A stretch of 64,000 nt of DNA from Calendula officinalis (taxonomy: Eukaryota > Streptophyta > Magnoliopsida > Asterales > Asteraceae): NCBI GenBank assembly GCA_963853835.1, contig OY970834.1, forward strand, positions 23,070,365 through 23,134,364, in the 5' to 3' direction. Below the pieces are notes generated by a model that worked only from the letters and a program-made list of their open reading frames with translations, had not been told where the DNA came from and did no database searches. The position numbers and the translations under genes are program-made. Positions 1 to 12,474 of this stretch are shown here, piece by piece (the first letter of the stretch is position 1; every line of letters starts with the position of its first letter).

Positions 1-797
1 GCTGCTGAACTCTGAACTTATTAGAAACAGTCCTATGATAAGTGATCATATGTCCTTCGTTGCGCGATATCATGTAACTAGTGACATGGACATGTCAATC
101 ACTCTAGTTACGATTATGTTTCGTGATTCGAGATTTATGATGACGATTTGACTACATGATTGAACTTTCAATCTAGTCATGACCTGCGCAGGTACTTCAG
201 TGTCACATCAAATCAACAGGGGGCCCATGGATATCTCCTCTATCACTTTGATCAGAGGGAACGAATAAACCTTAACTACATCATCTTCCTTCATAGTCAT
301 CACATAATACATGGAACTAATCTTTATAGCTACCAGTTACGAATAGCGTTGGAGTTAGACCAATGTATCACGAAATCGTACTAAGGAAACGATGCATCTT
401 GGTTTGAAGACTCATACGATATTATCGCCTCACTATTACCCATGATAAAGTCCATGGGGTAATACTCTAAGCGTGGGTTGGTCCAACATTTAAATACACC
501 TTTTAAATGCTCATGAGAGTAGCAGCAATCTCTATGCAATGTTCATAACTTTGAACAATCTACTCACTCTCCCATGACATCTTAATTCAGTTCTTATTCC
601 CATAAGAACGATCGACTGTGGACGTTTAAGTAATCTCTTAGTTTACTTAGGAATAGGTTCTAAACATGCAAAAGGTTTGAAATGGAATAATTAAATACTA
701 TATGAATGATAGAACACTTGCAAATTATTTAATCTCCATAAATAAATCATCAATTCATTCAATTTAATATTCGCTACAATTTCAAATGAATGACAAT
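1..797 (-). other. Non-coding 3' part of the copia element
   Basis: AT-rich sequence downstream of the RNase H stop on the minus strand. Short open frames here have no recognisable similarity. No LTR terminus or clear polypurine tract was identified, so the element continues past the window edge. Confidence 0.6.
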
Positions 798-3700
798 TTA
801 TGATAAGTCACTATGAAATCTAATTCCTATCGTCCTCGCATGAACATCATGCTTGGCACGACTTAGTGCTTTTGTGAAAGGATCAGCCGGGTTATTTTCC
901 GACGATACTCTTGTCACTATCATGTCCCCATCTTCAACTCGCTTTCTCACGTAGTGAAACTTTCTGAGTATATGCCTGGTTCGACTATGATCTTTGGATT
1001 CTTTAGTCAATGAGACTGCACCTTCATTGTCACAGAAGATTTTCATTGGTTCCTTGATGCTTGTTACGACACCAAGATCCCCAATGAAATTCTTCAACCA
1101 TGTGGCTTCTTTTGATGCCTCACAGGCAGCAATATACTCAGATTCGCAAGTTGAATCAGCTACTGTCTCCTGCTTGGAACTCTTCCAAGTGACAGCTCCT
1201 CCGTTCAATAAGAACACCCACCCAGTTTGTGAGCACGAGTCATCTCTATCCGTTTGGAAACTCGCGTCACAATAACCTTCCACAACAAGTTCGTCTTTCC
1301 CACCATACACTAAGAACATATCCTTTGTTCTCCTTAGGTACTTGAGAATCGTTTTCACCGCAGTCCAATGATCGTTGCCAGGGTTGCCCTGGAACCGGCT
1401 CACCATGCTTAGCGCATGTGACACATCCGGGCGAGTACATACCATGGCATACATGATCGATCCAATCGCCGAGGCGTAAGGGACTCGACTCATTTTCTCC
1501 AGTTCTTGCTCAGTACTGGGACATTGACTTTTAGACAATGTTATGCCATGATTCATGGGTAGATACCCTTTCTTGGAATCAACCATACTAAAATGTTTTA
1601 GTACTTTATCCAAGTATGTACTCTAGCTCAATCCTATTAGACGTCTTTCTCTATCTATGTATATATGTACGCTGCGTCTCCTAGGTCCTTCATAGCGAAA
1701 CATTTTCCCAACCAAGACTTCACGTCTTGCAGTGTAGGAATATGATTTCCTATAAGGAGTATGTCATCCACATACAGTACTAGGAAAACAACAACGCTCA
1801 CACTAGCTTTGATGTATACGCAGGACTCATCTTCACTTCTAGAGAAACCAAACTCCTTGACTTTCTCATGGAAGCAAAGATTCCAACTTCGAGAGGCTTG
1901 TTTCAATCCATAAATGGATTTCTCAAGCTTGCACACTCTATCAGAATATTTCTTATTGATAAAACCTTCTGGCTGTGCCATATAGACATCCTCAGTAAGT
2001 CTTCCGTTAAGGAAGGCGGTTTTAACATCCATCTGCCAAATTTCATAGTCATGAAACGCAGCTATGGTAAGCAATATTCTGATAGACTTTATCTTGGCTA
2101 CTGGTGAAAAGGTTTCATCATAATCAATCCCATGAGTTTGAGTATAACCTTTTGCAACCAACCTAGCCTTATAGGTGTGCACATTCCCATCCATGTCTAT
2201 CTTCTTCTTGAAGATCCACTTGCATCCAACGGTTTTGACACCGGGAGAAGTCTCAATCAAGTTCCATACTTGATTGTCATACATGGACTGAATCTCACTC
2301 TCCATAGCCACTTTCCACTTTTCGGCCTCAGGGCCTTCCATAGCTTCCTTATAACTCAATGGCTCATCGTCATCAACTGGTAAACTATTACCAGTAGATG
2401 CATCGCCTTCAGCAATATGGAAATCATAATAATCACCAAAATGCTCAGGAGGGCGAACAGTTCTTGAGGATCTACGTGGAACGGTAGGAGTTACATCATT
2501 TTGTTCAACAGGAGTCTCATCCTCTGGTTGAGTGCTAGTGTCAACTATAGGTTCCACTACATCTTCATTTCTTGATTCTTGACACTCTTCAAGATCAATT
2601 TTGCTCCCACTGTCTTCTTTGGATAATAGCTCTCTCTCGAGGAAAAATCCTCTTCGAGATACGAACACTTTGTTCTCTTTCGGATTATAAAACCGATATC
2701 CAAAAGACTGTCGTGGGTAGCCAATGAAGTAGCACTTCTCTGATTTGTTATCTAGGTTGTCGTGAGATTCATGTCTTACATAAACTTCACAACCCCAGAT
2801 TTTCAAATGTTTGAGGGAAGGAGGATTCCCTGTCCACATTTCAGAGGGAGTTTTGGCAACCTTCTTAGTTGGTACAAGGTTAACGATATGTGCTGCAGTT
2901 TCTAAGGCATATCCCCAGAAACTCACTGGAAGTGTTGATCGACTCATCATTGATCGAACCATGTCAAGCAAGGTTCGATTTCTCCTTTCCGACACTCCAT
3001 TAAGTTGTGGAGTTCGAGGAGGTGAGAGTTGGGATACTATTCCACAACTCTTTAGATAGTCGATAAACTCTTGACTAAGATACTCTCCGCCCCTGTCAGA
3101 ACGGAGCATCTTAATCTTCTTGCCCAGTTGATTCTCTACTTCTTTCTGATATTCTTTGAACGTTTCAAAAGTATCAGACTTATGTTTAATCAAATAAACA
3201 TATCCATATCTACTGAAATCATCAGTAAACGTGACAAAGTATCGTTCACCATGTCTAGTATTAGATTTGAACGGTCCACATACATCAGTATGTATGAGGT
3301 CCAACAAGTCTTTGCCTCTTTCACATGACCCTGTGAATGGCGCCTTTGTCATCTTGCCAAGTAAACAAGACTCACACACATCATTCGATTTGAGGTCAAA
3401 TGATTCTAACACTTCATCCTTTTTGAGTTTAGCTATGCGTTTCTTGTTTATATGTCCTAAGCGACAATGCCATAGACATGACTTATCCAATACACCTTTG
3501 GATGAATCAACATTCAATATTAGATTTCTTTTGTTTACGCAACCATCTATTTCATATATACCAGCACAAGGAATAGCTTTAAAATAAAACACATCATTTT
3601 TATAAACTAAAATGGAACCATTCTCATTATCAAAAACAAAATTAAAACCATCCTTAAACAATGCGTAATACGAAATAATGTTGCGTGCCATAGAAGGCGA

Positions 3701-4864
3701 AAAACAAACATCTAATAAAAGTAAAGAACATCCATTCCCAAGCATGAGCTCATAATCTCCTATCTTGGTGACAGCAGTCGAGACTCTGTTTCCCATGATC
3801 AGATTAAGCTCTCCATGCTTCAACTTCCTACAATTCTTAAGTCCATGTATATCAGTGCAAATGTGAGTACCACACCCTGTATCTAGAACCCAAGAATTAG
3901 ACATAGAAGTATGATGGAGTTCAATCATAAAAGTACCTGATGGTCCAGACTTTTGGACTTTCTGACTCTTCAGATCATCCAAGTACTTTGGGCAGCTTCT
4001 TTTCCAGTGACCCTTTCCTTGACAGTAGTAGCAAACAGCATCTTTCGGATCTTTGGTAGGTGTTATATCAGAATCAGCCTTCCTCTTATAGCCACGTTTG
4101 GCTTGACCTACTTTGGCCTTGCCTTTGCTATTTGGAGGAGGACGGCGTTTCTTTTTAACACCTTCAGATCGAATAGACAAGACGGGAGCAGCAGGGGCGG
4201 AACCTTTAGCTTTCATCAAGCTAGCCTCGGTAGTTTTCAACATACCGTGCAGTTCTATGAGTGTCTTATCCATATCACCCATGTTATAGTTAACTATAAA
4301 TTGTGAGTAGGATGGTGGAAGCGAGTTCAAAACCATATCAGTGGTCAACTCCTTCGGTAAAGGGACACCCAAGTTTGCTAGTCTGTCTATGTAGCCCTTC
4401 ATCTTTTGGACGTGGCTACACACAGATTGTCCTTCTTGTAGTTTGCATCCTACTAGGGAACTTACCACGTCAAAACGTTCTTGCCTAGCTCTGTTTTGAA
4501 ACATTTGTTTGAGCTGTTCATTGATGTCATAGGCACTCATCTTCTCAAAATTCTTTTGGAGATCAGAAGACATAGTGGCTAACATCAGGCAAACAACCTT
4601 TTCCGACTCTGAACGATGGAGATTATAGGCAGCTCTGTCTATGTCACTCGAATCGTCAGTCAACTCAGCAATCTCGTTATCGAGGACATACTCCTTGCCC
4701 TCGTACCTTAACGTGATTCTAAGCGTACGAACCCAATCAATGTAGTTGGGTCCAGTGAGCTTCTCACGATTCAAGGTGGAGATAAGAGCAAAGCTTTGTG
4801 GTCCTTGTGGAAGTGGAGGTGGAGGAGGAAGTGGGATTGTGTTGTCATTTAGGTTTGAACCCAT
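798..4864 (-). pseudogene. Copia gag-pol polyprotein, broken between RT and RNase H
   Basis: The first open part (4,864-1,655, 1,069 residues) holds a UBN2-type gag (residues about 30-210), a CCHC knuckle (CYYCQGKGHWKRSC, near 277), an aspartic protease (WVLDTGCGTHIC), the integrase HHCC zinc site (HCRLGH...CESC) and core (TDVCGPF, FTDDFSRYGY), and RT (KARLVAKGYTQ, MDVKTAFLNG, LYVDDILL). It ends early because a few bases are missing just after DLGDAAYI. The second part (1,613-798, 271 residues) carries the RNase H (GYCDASF, SSKQETVADSTCESEY, CDNEGAV, SRTRHI). Between them the correct frame also contains a TAG at 1,625-1,623 where relatives usually have glutamine. So there are at least two lesions: a small deletion and a nonsense change. 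Otherwise all catalytic domains are visible. The start is the first Met, just upstream of a proline run. Confidence 0.92.
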
Positions 4865-5749
4865 CTACAAAAGAAACAATTTCTTTGTTAGTGAATTCAA
4901 TAATTAATCCTTATAATAATTTTCCCAATCTTTATTCATAAGGCTAGGATACGCCCACTAGTTATTTGATGTGAAGAGGGATGCCGTATTTCACACCAAA
5001 CAATTTCGTGTCGTAGGCAAACTATTGTCAATTTCAATCTTATGAAATCCCTAGTTCTTTGAGATTCATTCTCGTGGGAGAATGGCATGTTAATCTCGAA
5101 TCAATGCTCATTCTAATATATATGACAGGGATACCGTGGATCATATATTAGAAGGTGAAACAACCATGGAATACCCACGTGGACTTCTCGGCTCAAGTTC
5201 GCTTGAGTATCGCGAGAATCGTTTCACTCATAAAATAATCTCACAATTAACGTACCGGTTAACCACGCGAGTTCCATTAATCAGACTATGATACGAGCGC
5301 GTGTCATTCTATGGAGAGCACACAATGTTCACATTTAATTAAACGGGAAGGATTTGTTTAATTTTATGATTATACTTTTAATCTTAACATCATCCTATTA
5401 TGCCCGTTCGTTAGCTCCATTCTAAGACAAGGGAAGCGGCGGGGCAGGTCAGCGCAAGGCGTGTTAAAAACGCAACCCCGTTTAGAGATCTATATCTCTT
5501 CTTTTTCATCCTTTAGATGTCTTAGACTATGGGTGAGCCTACTAATGACATAAGCGACGATATATTTAACTTTAGTTATAATATATATAAACTATTATAT
5601 AATTATATCTATGTTAATTAAAACTTTTTAATTTACATTTACTAAAGTTCTATATAGTATAATTGATTTTATAAACGCGCGAGGACGCGACGTTTTAAAT
5701 CCTATTATAACTATATCTTATATATAATATTTAATAAACTATTATTACA

Positions 5750-5794
<45 letters not shown>

Positions 5795-5834
5795 GAGGAA
5801 TATCAAATCTTATTTGATATATAATGGAATTTTC

Positions 5835-5930
<96 letters not shown>

Positions 5931-6660
5931 TAATTATACCTTTAATTAATATATATCATATATAATATCCTTTTAAATAATTATCTTAATTATAAACAAT
6001 TATAAGACAAGATAAATCAAATTTAAAATTATTTCGAAAATCCATATCCTTATATAATTTTTAAAAAAAATTTCGGATATATATATAAAATATATATCCA
6101 TAAATTTAAACCCTTATAAGATTTTATTCTTTATTTGAAACTATTCAAATAATTATCTAGATTTTAATAAATCAACTATTTATGGCATATATATGTATTC
6201 CGAAAAATACATATATCCATAAATATGATTTTATATTTTATTTAAATATTAAATAATATTTTATATATTCTTTTATATATTTTCAGAAAAATATATAAAT
6301 ATATATAAAGATATTTTCAAATCTTTTAAATAAGGCTAGATACTTAACAAAATCTTTTGATTCAAATTTCTTGATAATTCCAACTTTTGAAATTATCATA
6401 ATTAATTAATTTAAATAAAAAACGTTTTTAATTATTAAATTAATAATTCCGAATTTTCGGAAAATATAAAATCATATTTTTAATTTTCGGTAATTATCAA
6501 AACAATTTTATAAAATACCGAAAAATATAAAAACCTATTTTTAATGTAATTTCAATTTTCGGAAAAACCCAAAAATAATTTTCGGAAATTCTGAAAATCA
6601 TAAAACAATTTTTATGGATTTCGAATTTAACGTCTAACACTATTACACTTGTAAACCAAT
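4865..6660 (-). other. Long AT-rich leader of the copia element
   Basis: About 1.8 kb separates the PBS from the gag start, longer than in most copia elements. It is very AT-rich, includes two long (TA)n tracts and has no recognisable coding sequence. Confidence 0.6.
5753..5928. repeat. Two long (TA)n microsatellites
   Basis: Uninterrupted TA runs at about 5,753-5,791 and 5,837-5,928, separated by a short unique stretch. The second is roughly 90 bp. They lie inside the retrotransposon leader and are self-complementary, so copy number here is also likely to be unstable in cloning or assembly. Confidence 0.95.
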
Positions 6661-6663
6661 GGC

Positions 6664-6675
6664 GCTCTGATACCA
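6664..6675 (-). promoter_or_regulatory. Primer-binding site of the copia element
   Basis: On the minus strand TGGTATCAGAGC, complementary to the 3' end of plant initiator methionine tRNA, lies one base inside the LTR end. This marks the start of minus-strand DNA synthesis and fixes the inner LTR boundary. Confidence 0.9.
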
Positions 6676-6676
6676 C

Positions 6677-7466
6677 TGTTGGGTTTTCTATGCATCTAGC
6701 CACACTTTGCTTAAGGCGGAAATCAAAAGCAACTTGGTAGAACATTGACCCGATTAAATACTTTTGGACCGTTAGGTTTACAACTCTAAAGCAACTAGAT
6801 ATTTAATGTAATTAAATAGATCAATTCGAATAACTTACTTGTTCTTCGCGAATTGGAGAACTAGATAAACCTTGTGATCTAGTACGAGCCAGATCAAACG
6901 ATGCACTAGGATTCAAGCAAGAATCCCTCTATCGTATCACACCCAAGGTTGGTCACGAACGAGACGATGTACCACGAGGTAGTACAAAGCACCCTTGAGA
7001 AACTTGCACCGAAAGCAAATCGAAAACACCTTTCGATTCCGGCGGGCGGCGGCGCTACGGCGGAGGCAGCGGCGGCGGACGGTGGTTCGACGGCGGCGGT
7101 CGAATGGTGGTGGTGTGCGTTCGGCCGAATAGGGAGCAACACAAAGAGGTACAAGTGATCAAGTGTTTAGGTTAATACCCTTAACTTTTATTTATACTCG
7201 ACCAAACCTAATTAGAGTCAAACTCTAATTAGTCCAAGCCCACCATCTATTAAGCCCACAAGTATTATTAAACAATTAATCCAATACTTGTGGCCCAATA
7301 CCATTAACTAGTTAATTACCCATTAACTAGTTTAGTCCGTCTAGCCCGATAGCCTATTTAATTAAACTATTAATTAAACACTACTATTAATCCAACCCGA
7401 ATAGGACTCTAAAATAACCGAACCGAAATACCGGTTTATTTGATGTGTTGGACACTCTTTCCAACA
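6677..7466 (-). repeat. 5' LTR of the copia element
   Basis: A 790-bp LTR which on the minus strand starts TGTTGGAAAGAG and ends AAAACCCAACA (TG...CA ends). A CGG-rich block at about 7,035-7,130 stands out from the AT-rich remainder; it keeps open frames on both strands (6,906-7,154 minus, 6,949-7,158 plus), which I attribute to base composition rather than coding. Confidence 0.88.
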
Positions 7467-8111
7467 TAAGGTTTATGCCATGGATATTATCCTCCATAAG
7501 AGAAAGATATGATTCCATGAAAGCTAAAACCTCTTCATCTCAAGAAAAGTGTTAGATTCTATTTGAAGCATGATATGAACACATAAATGTGTGGGGATGG
7601 ATAGAAAGCTATCTAAAGGATATAGGAAGTAGATGCTTATATATGTATTTCTAACATACATACACGTATACATACATGATACATGCATGCATACATATAT
7701 AGTGACAAATCTGTGGTGCAAATAGGGTACGTGTGCCTGAAAGATAACGTGTTCGTACCGTATAATGGCTTTCTGGATCCGCTACCGTACACATGCATAC
7801 ATACATATAGGGTGATAATAACTGACACGACACGAATCCAGCACAAATATAAACGGGTTAGGGTTGAGTATAAATAAGTAGGGATGTAAATGAATCGACA
7901 AGGCCAACACATTTAACAATTGGGTTGTGTTACGGTTGAGCTTGCTAACCCCTTCGAAAAATTATATGATACAAATTGTAAGTTAAGTTTCATTTTTAGG
8001 AGAAACAAAACAAGTATTTTATGTGTAGTTAGTTTTGTGTTTTAATATTTGTCATTTACGTCTTAAAAAACTCTATGATTATTCATGTTTATGTTTTAGA
8101 GTTGAGTTCAG
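7467..8111. other. Intergenic, no gene seen
   Basis: AT-rich spacer with ATACATACATG-type simple sequence around 7,650-7,810. Overlapping short frames there are low-complexity and I do not support them as genes. Confidence 0.5.
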
Positions 8112-8644
8112 GGAGGTCCTTGATTTTTATAAAGTCATGAGGAATAAATCTCAGCGTTTGAATTAAAAAATCCATCAACCATCACCATCATCAAATCACA
8201 TGTAATTCAATATACAACCACCACCATCATCAAATCACATGTGATTCAACACATCAACCACCACCGCCGGCCATCACCTCCGGCCACCACCTCCGGCCAC
8301 CATCCGCCGCCGCCGTCCTCCGCCATCGGTCGCCACCGCCTCCGGCCGGTGCAATCACATGTGATTGGAAACGTAATCACATGTGACTGGATACGTAATC
8401 ACATGGGATTGCAAGCAACTGACTGTGGCGAGGGGTTGCCGGTGGTGGAGACGGTGGCCGGCAGAGGTTGGTGGTGGTGGTGGTGGTCGGTCGTGTTGAA
8501 TCACATGTGATTTAATACACATGGGTGGTGGAGGTGTTGATGTGTTGAATCACATATGATTTTGGTGGTGGTGGTGATTTGAGGGTTGATTGACCCAAAT
8601 GATGAAATTTGTTACTCAGGACTTTATGAAAATCATGGACCTCC
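8112..8644. mobile_element. Foldback / Mutator-like MITE with palindrome cluster
   Basis: The two ends are imperfect inverted repeats: GGAGGTCCTTGATTTTTATA on the left against the reverse complement of sequence ending GGACCTCC on the right, followed by matching ATAAAGTC. Inner parts also mirror each other (CACCACC/GGTGGTGG and AATCACATGTGATT units). No clean target duplication was found, so the element type is inferred from the foldback shape. The middle is GC-rich (CCGGCCACC repeats). Confidence 0.6.
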
Positions 8645-9414
8645 TTGCACGTTTCACTTATTTCTTAATACTATTATATAACATCCAAATATTTGGACTC
8701 ACTTCTAATAATTATCGTGTACCTTTTTAGGTCCCGTTTAATTAAATGAGTCGGATTAAGGTTTGATTTTTTTGGCATGGTTACCTAATATGTCTTTTTA
8801 TTCGAATTTTGGAGTCGGCCGAATTAAAAAGTTAAAATTTAAGAACCCCAATAAAAAAAACCCATTCGTGAATTTGATTTGGGTCCAAACTCAATTTGGT
8901 TCGAATTTGATCAATCAGAATTTTGGGTCTTTGAGTTGGATTCATATATTGTTACTTCGACTTGGTGGATTTTAATGACAAAACACGTAATTAATACTAG
9001 AAATGTAAATAGAAGATAGTTAGAGGTATATAATTTGTAATTATCAAATACCGACAAGATGCAATATATCAAGCATCACCACCGGTTGATAACCACCAAG
9101 TGAACCGTAACCGCCGGTAACTACCACAACTAAGGCGTGTGACTGTTCGTTCGTACATTTCGTTTAGTAGAATTAAGATTCAAATTCCTCAACTGTAATC
9201 ATTCGAGTTATTTAAATTCAGAATTAATAAAAAGTGTTTTTTATGTTCTCATTCCCTGTTGTATTACTTCGTTGGAGCATTACCGAAAACGGATTCTCCA
9301 CCAAACCGATCATACACGGAGACTGACGTCTCCCATTTTTAACACTCAATTGTCACGTTTTGTGAGTGTATATATGCGATAACATAAATTCGTAATAAAC
9401 ATGTATTCAATTAA
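8645..9414. other. Intergenic, nothing identified
   Basis: AT-rich spacer downstream of the HOTHEAD-like gene. The 70-codon frame at 8,763-8,975 has no recognisable similarity. Confidence 0.5.
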
Positions 9415-9610
9415 GGGATTTGCTAACCATTGCCCTAAGGGCAATGGTTAAGAATGACTAAAGTAGTTAATGTACAACAAATAAAGCATAACTAACTAGA
9501 GTTGGTTAATAAAATACATGGGGGGTGGTTTTTTATTAGATAGTTTACAATTAATTTAAGCCACAAAATTTTCTTAACCATTGCCCTTAGGGCACTTGTT
9601 AGCATTTCCC
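9415..9610. mobile_element. Mutator-type MITE with perfect 9-bp target duplication
   Basis: A 196-bp element with ~35-bp terminal inverted repeats (GGGATTTGCTAAC at the left, GGGAAATGCTAAC as reverse complement at the right) that include the shared core CCCTAAGGGCAATGGTTAAG. It is flanked on both sides by TTCAATTAA (9,406-9,414 and 9,611-9,619). A 9-bp duplication is characteristic of the Mutator superfamily. It lies about 150 bp downstream of the HOTHEAD-like stop codon. Confidence 0.88.
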
Positions 9611-9760
9611 TTCAATTAATATACAGACAACTTTTATAGCATGACTAAAAAAATTTACAAAGCCCTATACTATTACTCAAGAGGTTCCAACAAAAAACCA
9701 AGTATTGAAGAACAAATCAAGTTTTTGTATGCCCCCAAACCAAGAATAAACGCTACACGA

Positions 9761-12366
9761 TTATGATTCGGTTCCATTTTTGGCAATTCTTTCGTGCAAC
9801 ATTTTAACTCCCATGTACCTTCCGAGCATCATTACGGTAGCTTGAGGATTAGTTCCGGGAGAATAATCAAAAGTTGACCCATCAATGACCCTAAGTGCAT
9901 CAACACCGATAACCTTATAATCACTATCTACTACTTTCTCAACTTGACATCCTCCATGGTAGTGCCATATGGTCATCACCGTATCTTTACAAAATTGTTC
10001 TAAAGATCTCGATGCATTTGCATGTTTTGGCAACAAATTAACGGGTGAATTAGCTGTCATGTTTAGAAGAGTTGAGATAGGGAGGTAATGGTACCGAAAT
10101 CTTGAAAATGATCTCGATTCAATTACCCTCTCAATGATTTTGATCCCTTGGACACATTTGTCTAGGTCTCTAGAATCTTTAAAGTAGTTAAATGTGACCG
10201 AAGGGTTGTCATTTGGGTCCATGGATCGAAGCTCAAGATGACCCCTTGAGAGCGGGCCTATAATCTTCTCCAAAATAAACCCGCCTAGAAAAGCACTTCT
10301 TGGGAGGAACTTCATTGCCTCTATGGCCCTATTTAACGCTTCTTGTGTTCTCTGTTTTGGTGGCAAAGTCGATAGTTGTCCGATCTAAAAAATATATAAA
10401 AATATAACCAGTAATTGATTAATCGGGCTTGACATGAAACTTATGGGCTTGAATTAGGGTTAATATAAGTTTACAAAGTTTTACCTTTGGAGAAAACATC
10501 CCAAAATCTTGATTAGTTGGAGTTTCACTAGCAAAATTTTCGCCACTTGCACCCTCGATATAGCTTCCACTTCGAGTGATACCGACAACTTGGATGAGAG
10601 ACACCTCAACGGGTCTAGGAGATGGTACGAAAATTGCATTCATCGGATTATCGGACATCCCTTGGCCCACTAAGGGCTGGTCCAACACCACTGATATGTT
10701 ATGGGCCTCAAGGTGTTTCTTTGGGCCTACCCCACTCAACATTAAAAGTTGTGGGCTTCCTAATGACCCAGAACAAACTATTACTTCATTATTGGGCCCT
10801 GTTTTTAAATAAGCCCAATGATCTAACCCATTTTCATCGGTAAATATCACCCCATTGGCTGTTGGCCTTTCTTTCCCTACACATAAAATTACCAAAAGTG
10901 TCACGAATGTACAACTCTTAATGCATAATTTACTAGCGTATTAACCCACCCTCGGTTGTAAACAATATTTTGTGAACAGGTGCAAGCAAGTAGACCGTGA
11001 GATTACGTGGGTTTGCATAATGAAGTAAGTCAGCAGAACTATGCCTACGCCCATACGCATCGAAAATTGTACCACCAACTTTTGTACCGTACAAGTGGTC
11101 AAGCGTGTAGCCATTATAAGGACGTATTCCAATTTCCAACAAACTATTCCTCACCGCCGACTGCCACTGCCTCAACGGCGGATGAAACGCCACCATCCTC
11201 TCCACCCACCGGTACGACTCGTTGACCAACTTGGCATCCCAACCGGCTTTTGCAATGTAATCGGAGCCGGCACGTGAGTAGAATCCGGCGTTCAGGGAGC
11301 TTCCGCCGCCAAGAACACGGGCACGTGCGTTGATGACGCCATCCTCGGAGACAAAACGTTGGGAAGGGGATTTGGGGGAGAGATCGGAGAGGGCTGCTCC
11401 GAATGTGGATAAGTGGGTGAGGTTGCGGTTGCGAAATGGGGAGCCGCCGCGTTCAAGGAGGAGTACGGTGGATGTTCTTGACAGAGTGGCGGCTAATGGG
11501 CAGCCGGCGGTACCTCCTCCGACGATTATGTAATCGTAGTATGAGATCCTTGGAGCTGTTGTTGCGTGGTGCATGAAATTGATCCTTCGATCTGTGTGGA
11601 GAAATAAGCAATTACGTACATCGTTTTGTTTTTTTCAAAAATATTAATATTATAAGAAGAATAAAGTTATGAAATTAAATAAGGTTGCTGATAGCTAGTA
11701 ACAAAAACGGGCAGTTTTAATATAAATAAAAGATAAGTAAAGTAAATTACTATTGATTCATTAACTACTCTTCATATTTTACTTGATGTGTTTCCTAACT
11801 ATCTATCGTAATTTACGGAATAATAGAAGAGGTAGGTGCAACTACTCTTCTTTACAGTAGTGTGGGCAATTGGCATTTCTTTATTTTGTAAGTTTTAGTG
11901 TTACATTTTTTTAATTAGTTATTTGTTCGTTATCATCAAATTATTTATTGATGCTACTGATTTTCTTCACAATTTTTATGATCTCTAGCTTCTCGTATTT
12001 TAATTTGTTTTCCTTTGATATTACTACAAACAAATAACAACATAAAAAGGTATCGATTGAGTTAACAAAATAACAATATAAAAATATGGGTTTTGTATGT
12101 TAGAGTTGTATTTAAAAAATTATTACATGAACAAAAACATACGTACTTTCATTAATGGATGAGTAATTTCTAAAATGAAGCAGATAATAATTATCAATTC
12201 ATATACAAGTTCCTGACACATATTTTAACATCTTAATAACAACCCGTCGTTGTTATCATTTCCAAAACAAAAAAAAATTACCTTGGCGGGCAAAGCAAAA
12301 TCCATGAAAGAGAAGCAATGCAGAGAGAACAGCAGCAATCTTTAGACAACACCCTGAAGAACCCAT
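9761..12366 (-). CDS. HTH-like: HOTHEAD-like GMC oxidoreductase (FAD-dependent)
   Basis: Four exons, 580 residues: 12,366-12,282, 11,591-10,950, 10,876-10,485, 10,384-9,761; all junctions are GT-AG and keep frame. Exon 1 encodes a hydrophobic signal peptide (MGSSGCC... ending CFARQ), so the enzyme is likely secreted. Exon 2 has the FAD-binding glycine motif (DYIIVGGGTAGCPLA) and the GMC signature RVLGGGSSLNAGFY. Exon 3 has the second GMC signature around GSLGSPQLLMLSGVGP. Exon 4 holds the catalytic histidine region (TIWHYHGGC) and GTNPQATVMMLGRYMG. Known family role: HOTHEAD of Arabidopsis is linked to omega-hydroxy fatty-acid oxidation for cuticle formation and to preventing organ fusion; relatives include mandelonitrile lyases. 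Length is close to the ~594-residue Arabidopsis protein. No broken residue is seen, so it looks functional. Intron 1 contains a MITE at 12,088-12,263. Confidence 0.93.
12088..12263. mobile_element. Small MITE in intron 1 of the HOTHEAD-like gene
   Basis: About 176 bp starting GGGTTTTGT and ending TTATCATTTCC. It aligns by eye with 28,661-28,815: both contain GTACTTTCATTA followed by TCCTAAAATG / TTCTAAAATG and end in a short hairpin before TTATCATTTTCC. No convincing target duplication seen. Confidence 0.6.
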
Positions 12367-12463
12367 GTTAACTGTTTGTTTTCTGGTGTAACTGTTGTGT
12401 TTTTGTGGATGTAAGAGTGTGTGTATAATGGTGGTTGTGTTGTAGGCACAACAAAAGTATGCA

Positions 12464-12474
12464 TTTATAAATAA
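12464..12474 (-). promoter_or_regulatory. Likely TATA box of the HOTHEAD-like gene
   Basis: Reverse complement TTTATAAATG lies about 100 bp upstream of the start codon at 12,366, a usual distance for a plant TATA element plus a short 5' UTR. Confidence 0.5.

Larger units (their letters stand above)
1..7466 (-). mobile_element. Ty1/copia LTR retrotransposon, 3' LTR outside window
   Basis: On the minus strand the order is 5' LTR (7,466-6,677), primer-binding site (6,675-6,664), a leader of about 1.8 kb, gag-protease-integrase-RT (4,864-1,655), RNase H (to 798) and about 800 bp of non-coding 3' sequence running off the left edge. Domain order protease, integrase, RT, RNase H defines the copia superfamily. 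No sequence matching the LTR start is seen between 1 and 797, so the 3' LTR must lie further left or be deleted. The five bases after the LTR (TAAGG, 7,467-7,471) would be one half of the target duplication. Pol is interrupted near 1,623-1,657, so this copy cannot make a complete polyprotein. Confidence 0.93.

Noticed and set aside
1868..4488. Several 60-118-codon plus-strand frames
   Set aside because: Antisense shadows of the copia gag-pol.
10576..11533. Plus-strand frames over the HOTHEAD-like exons
   Set aside because: Antisense shadows of conserved exons.
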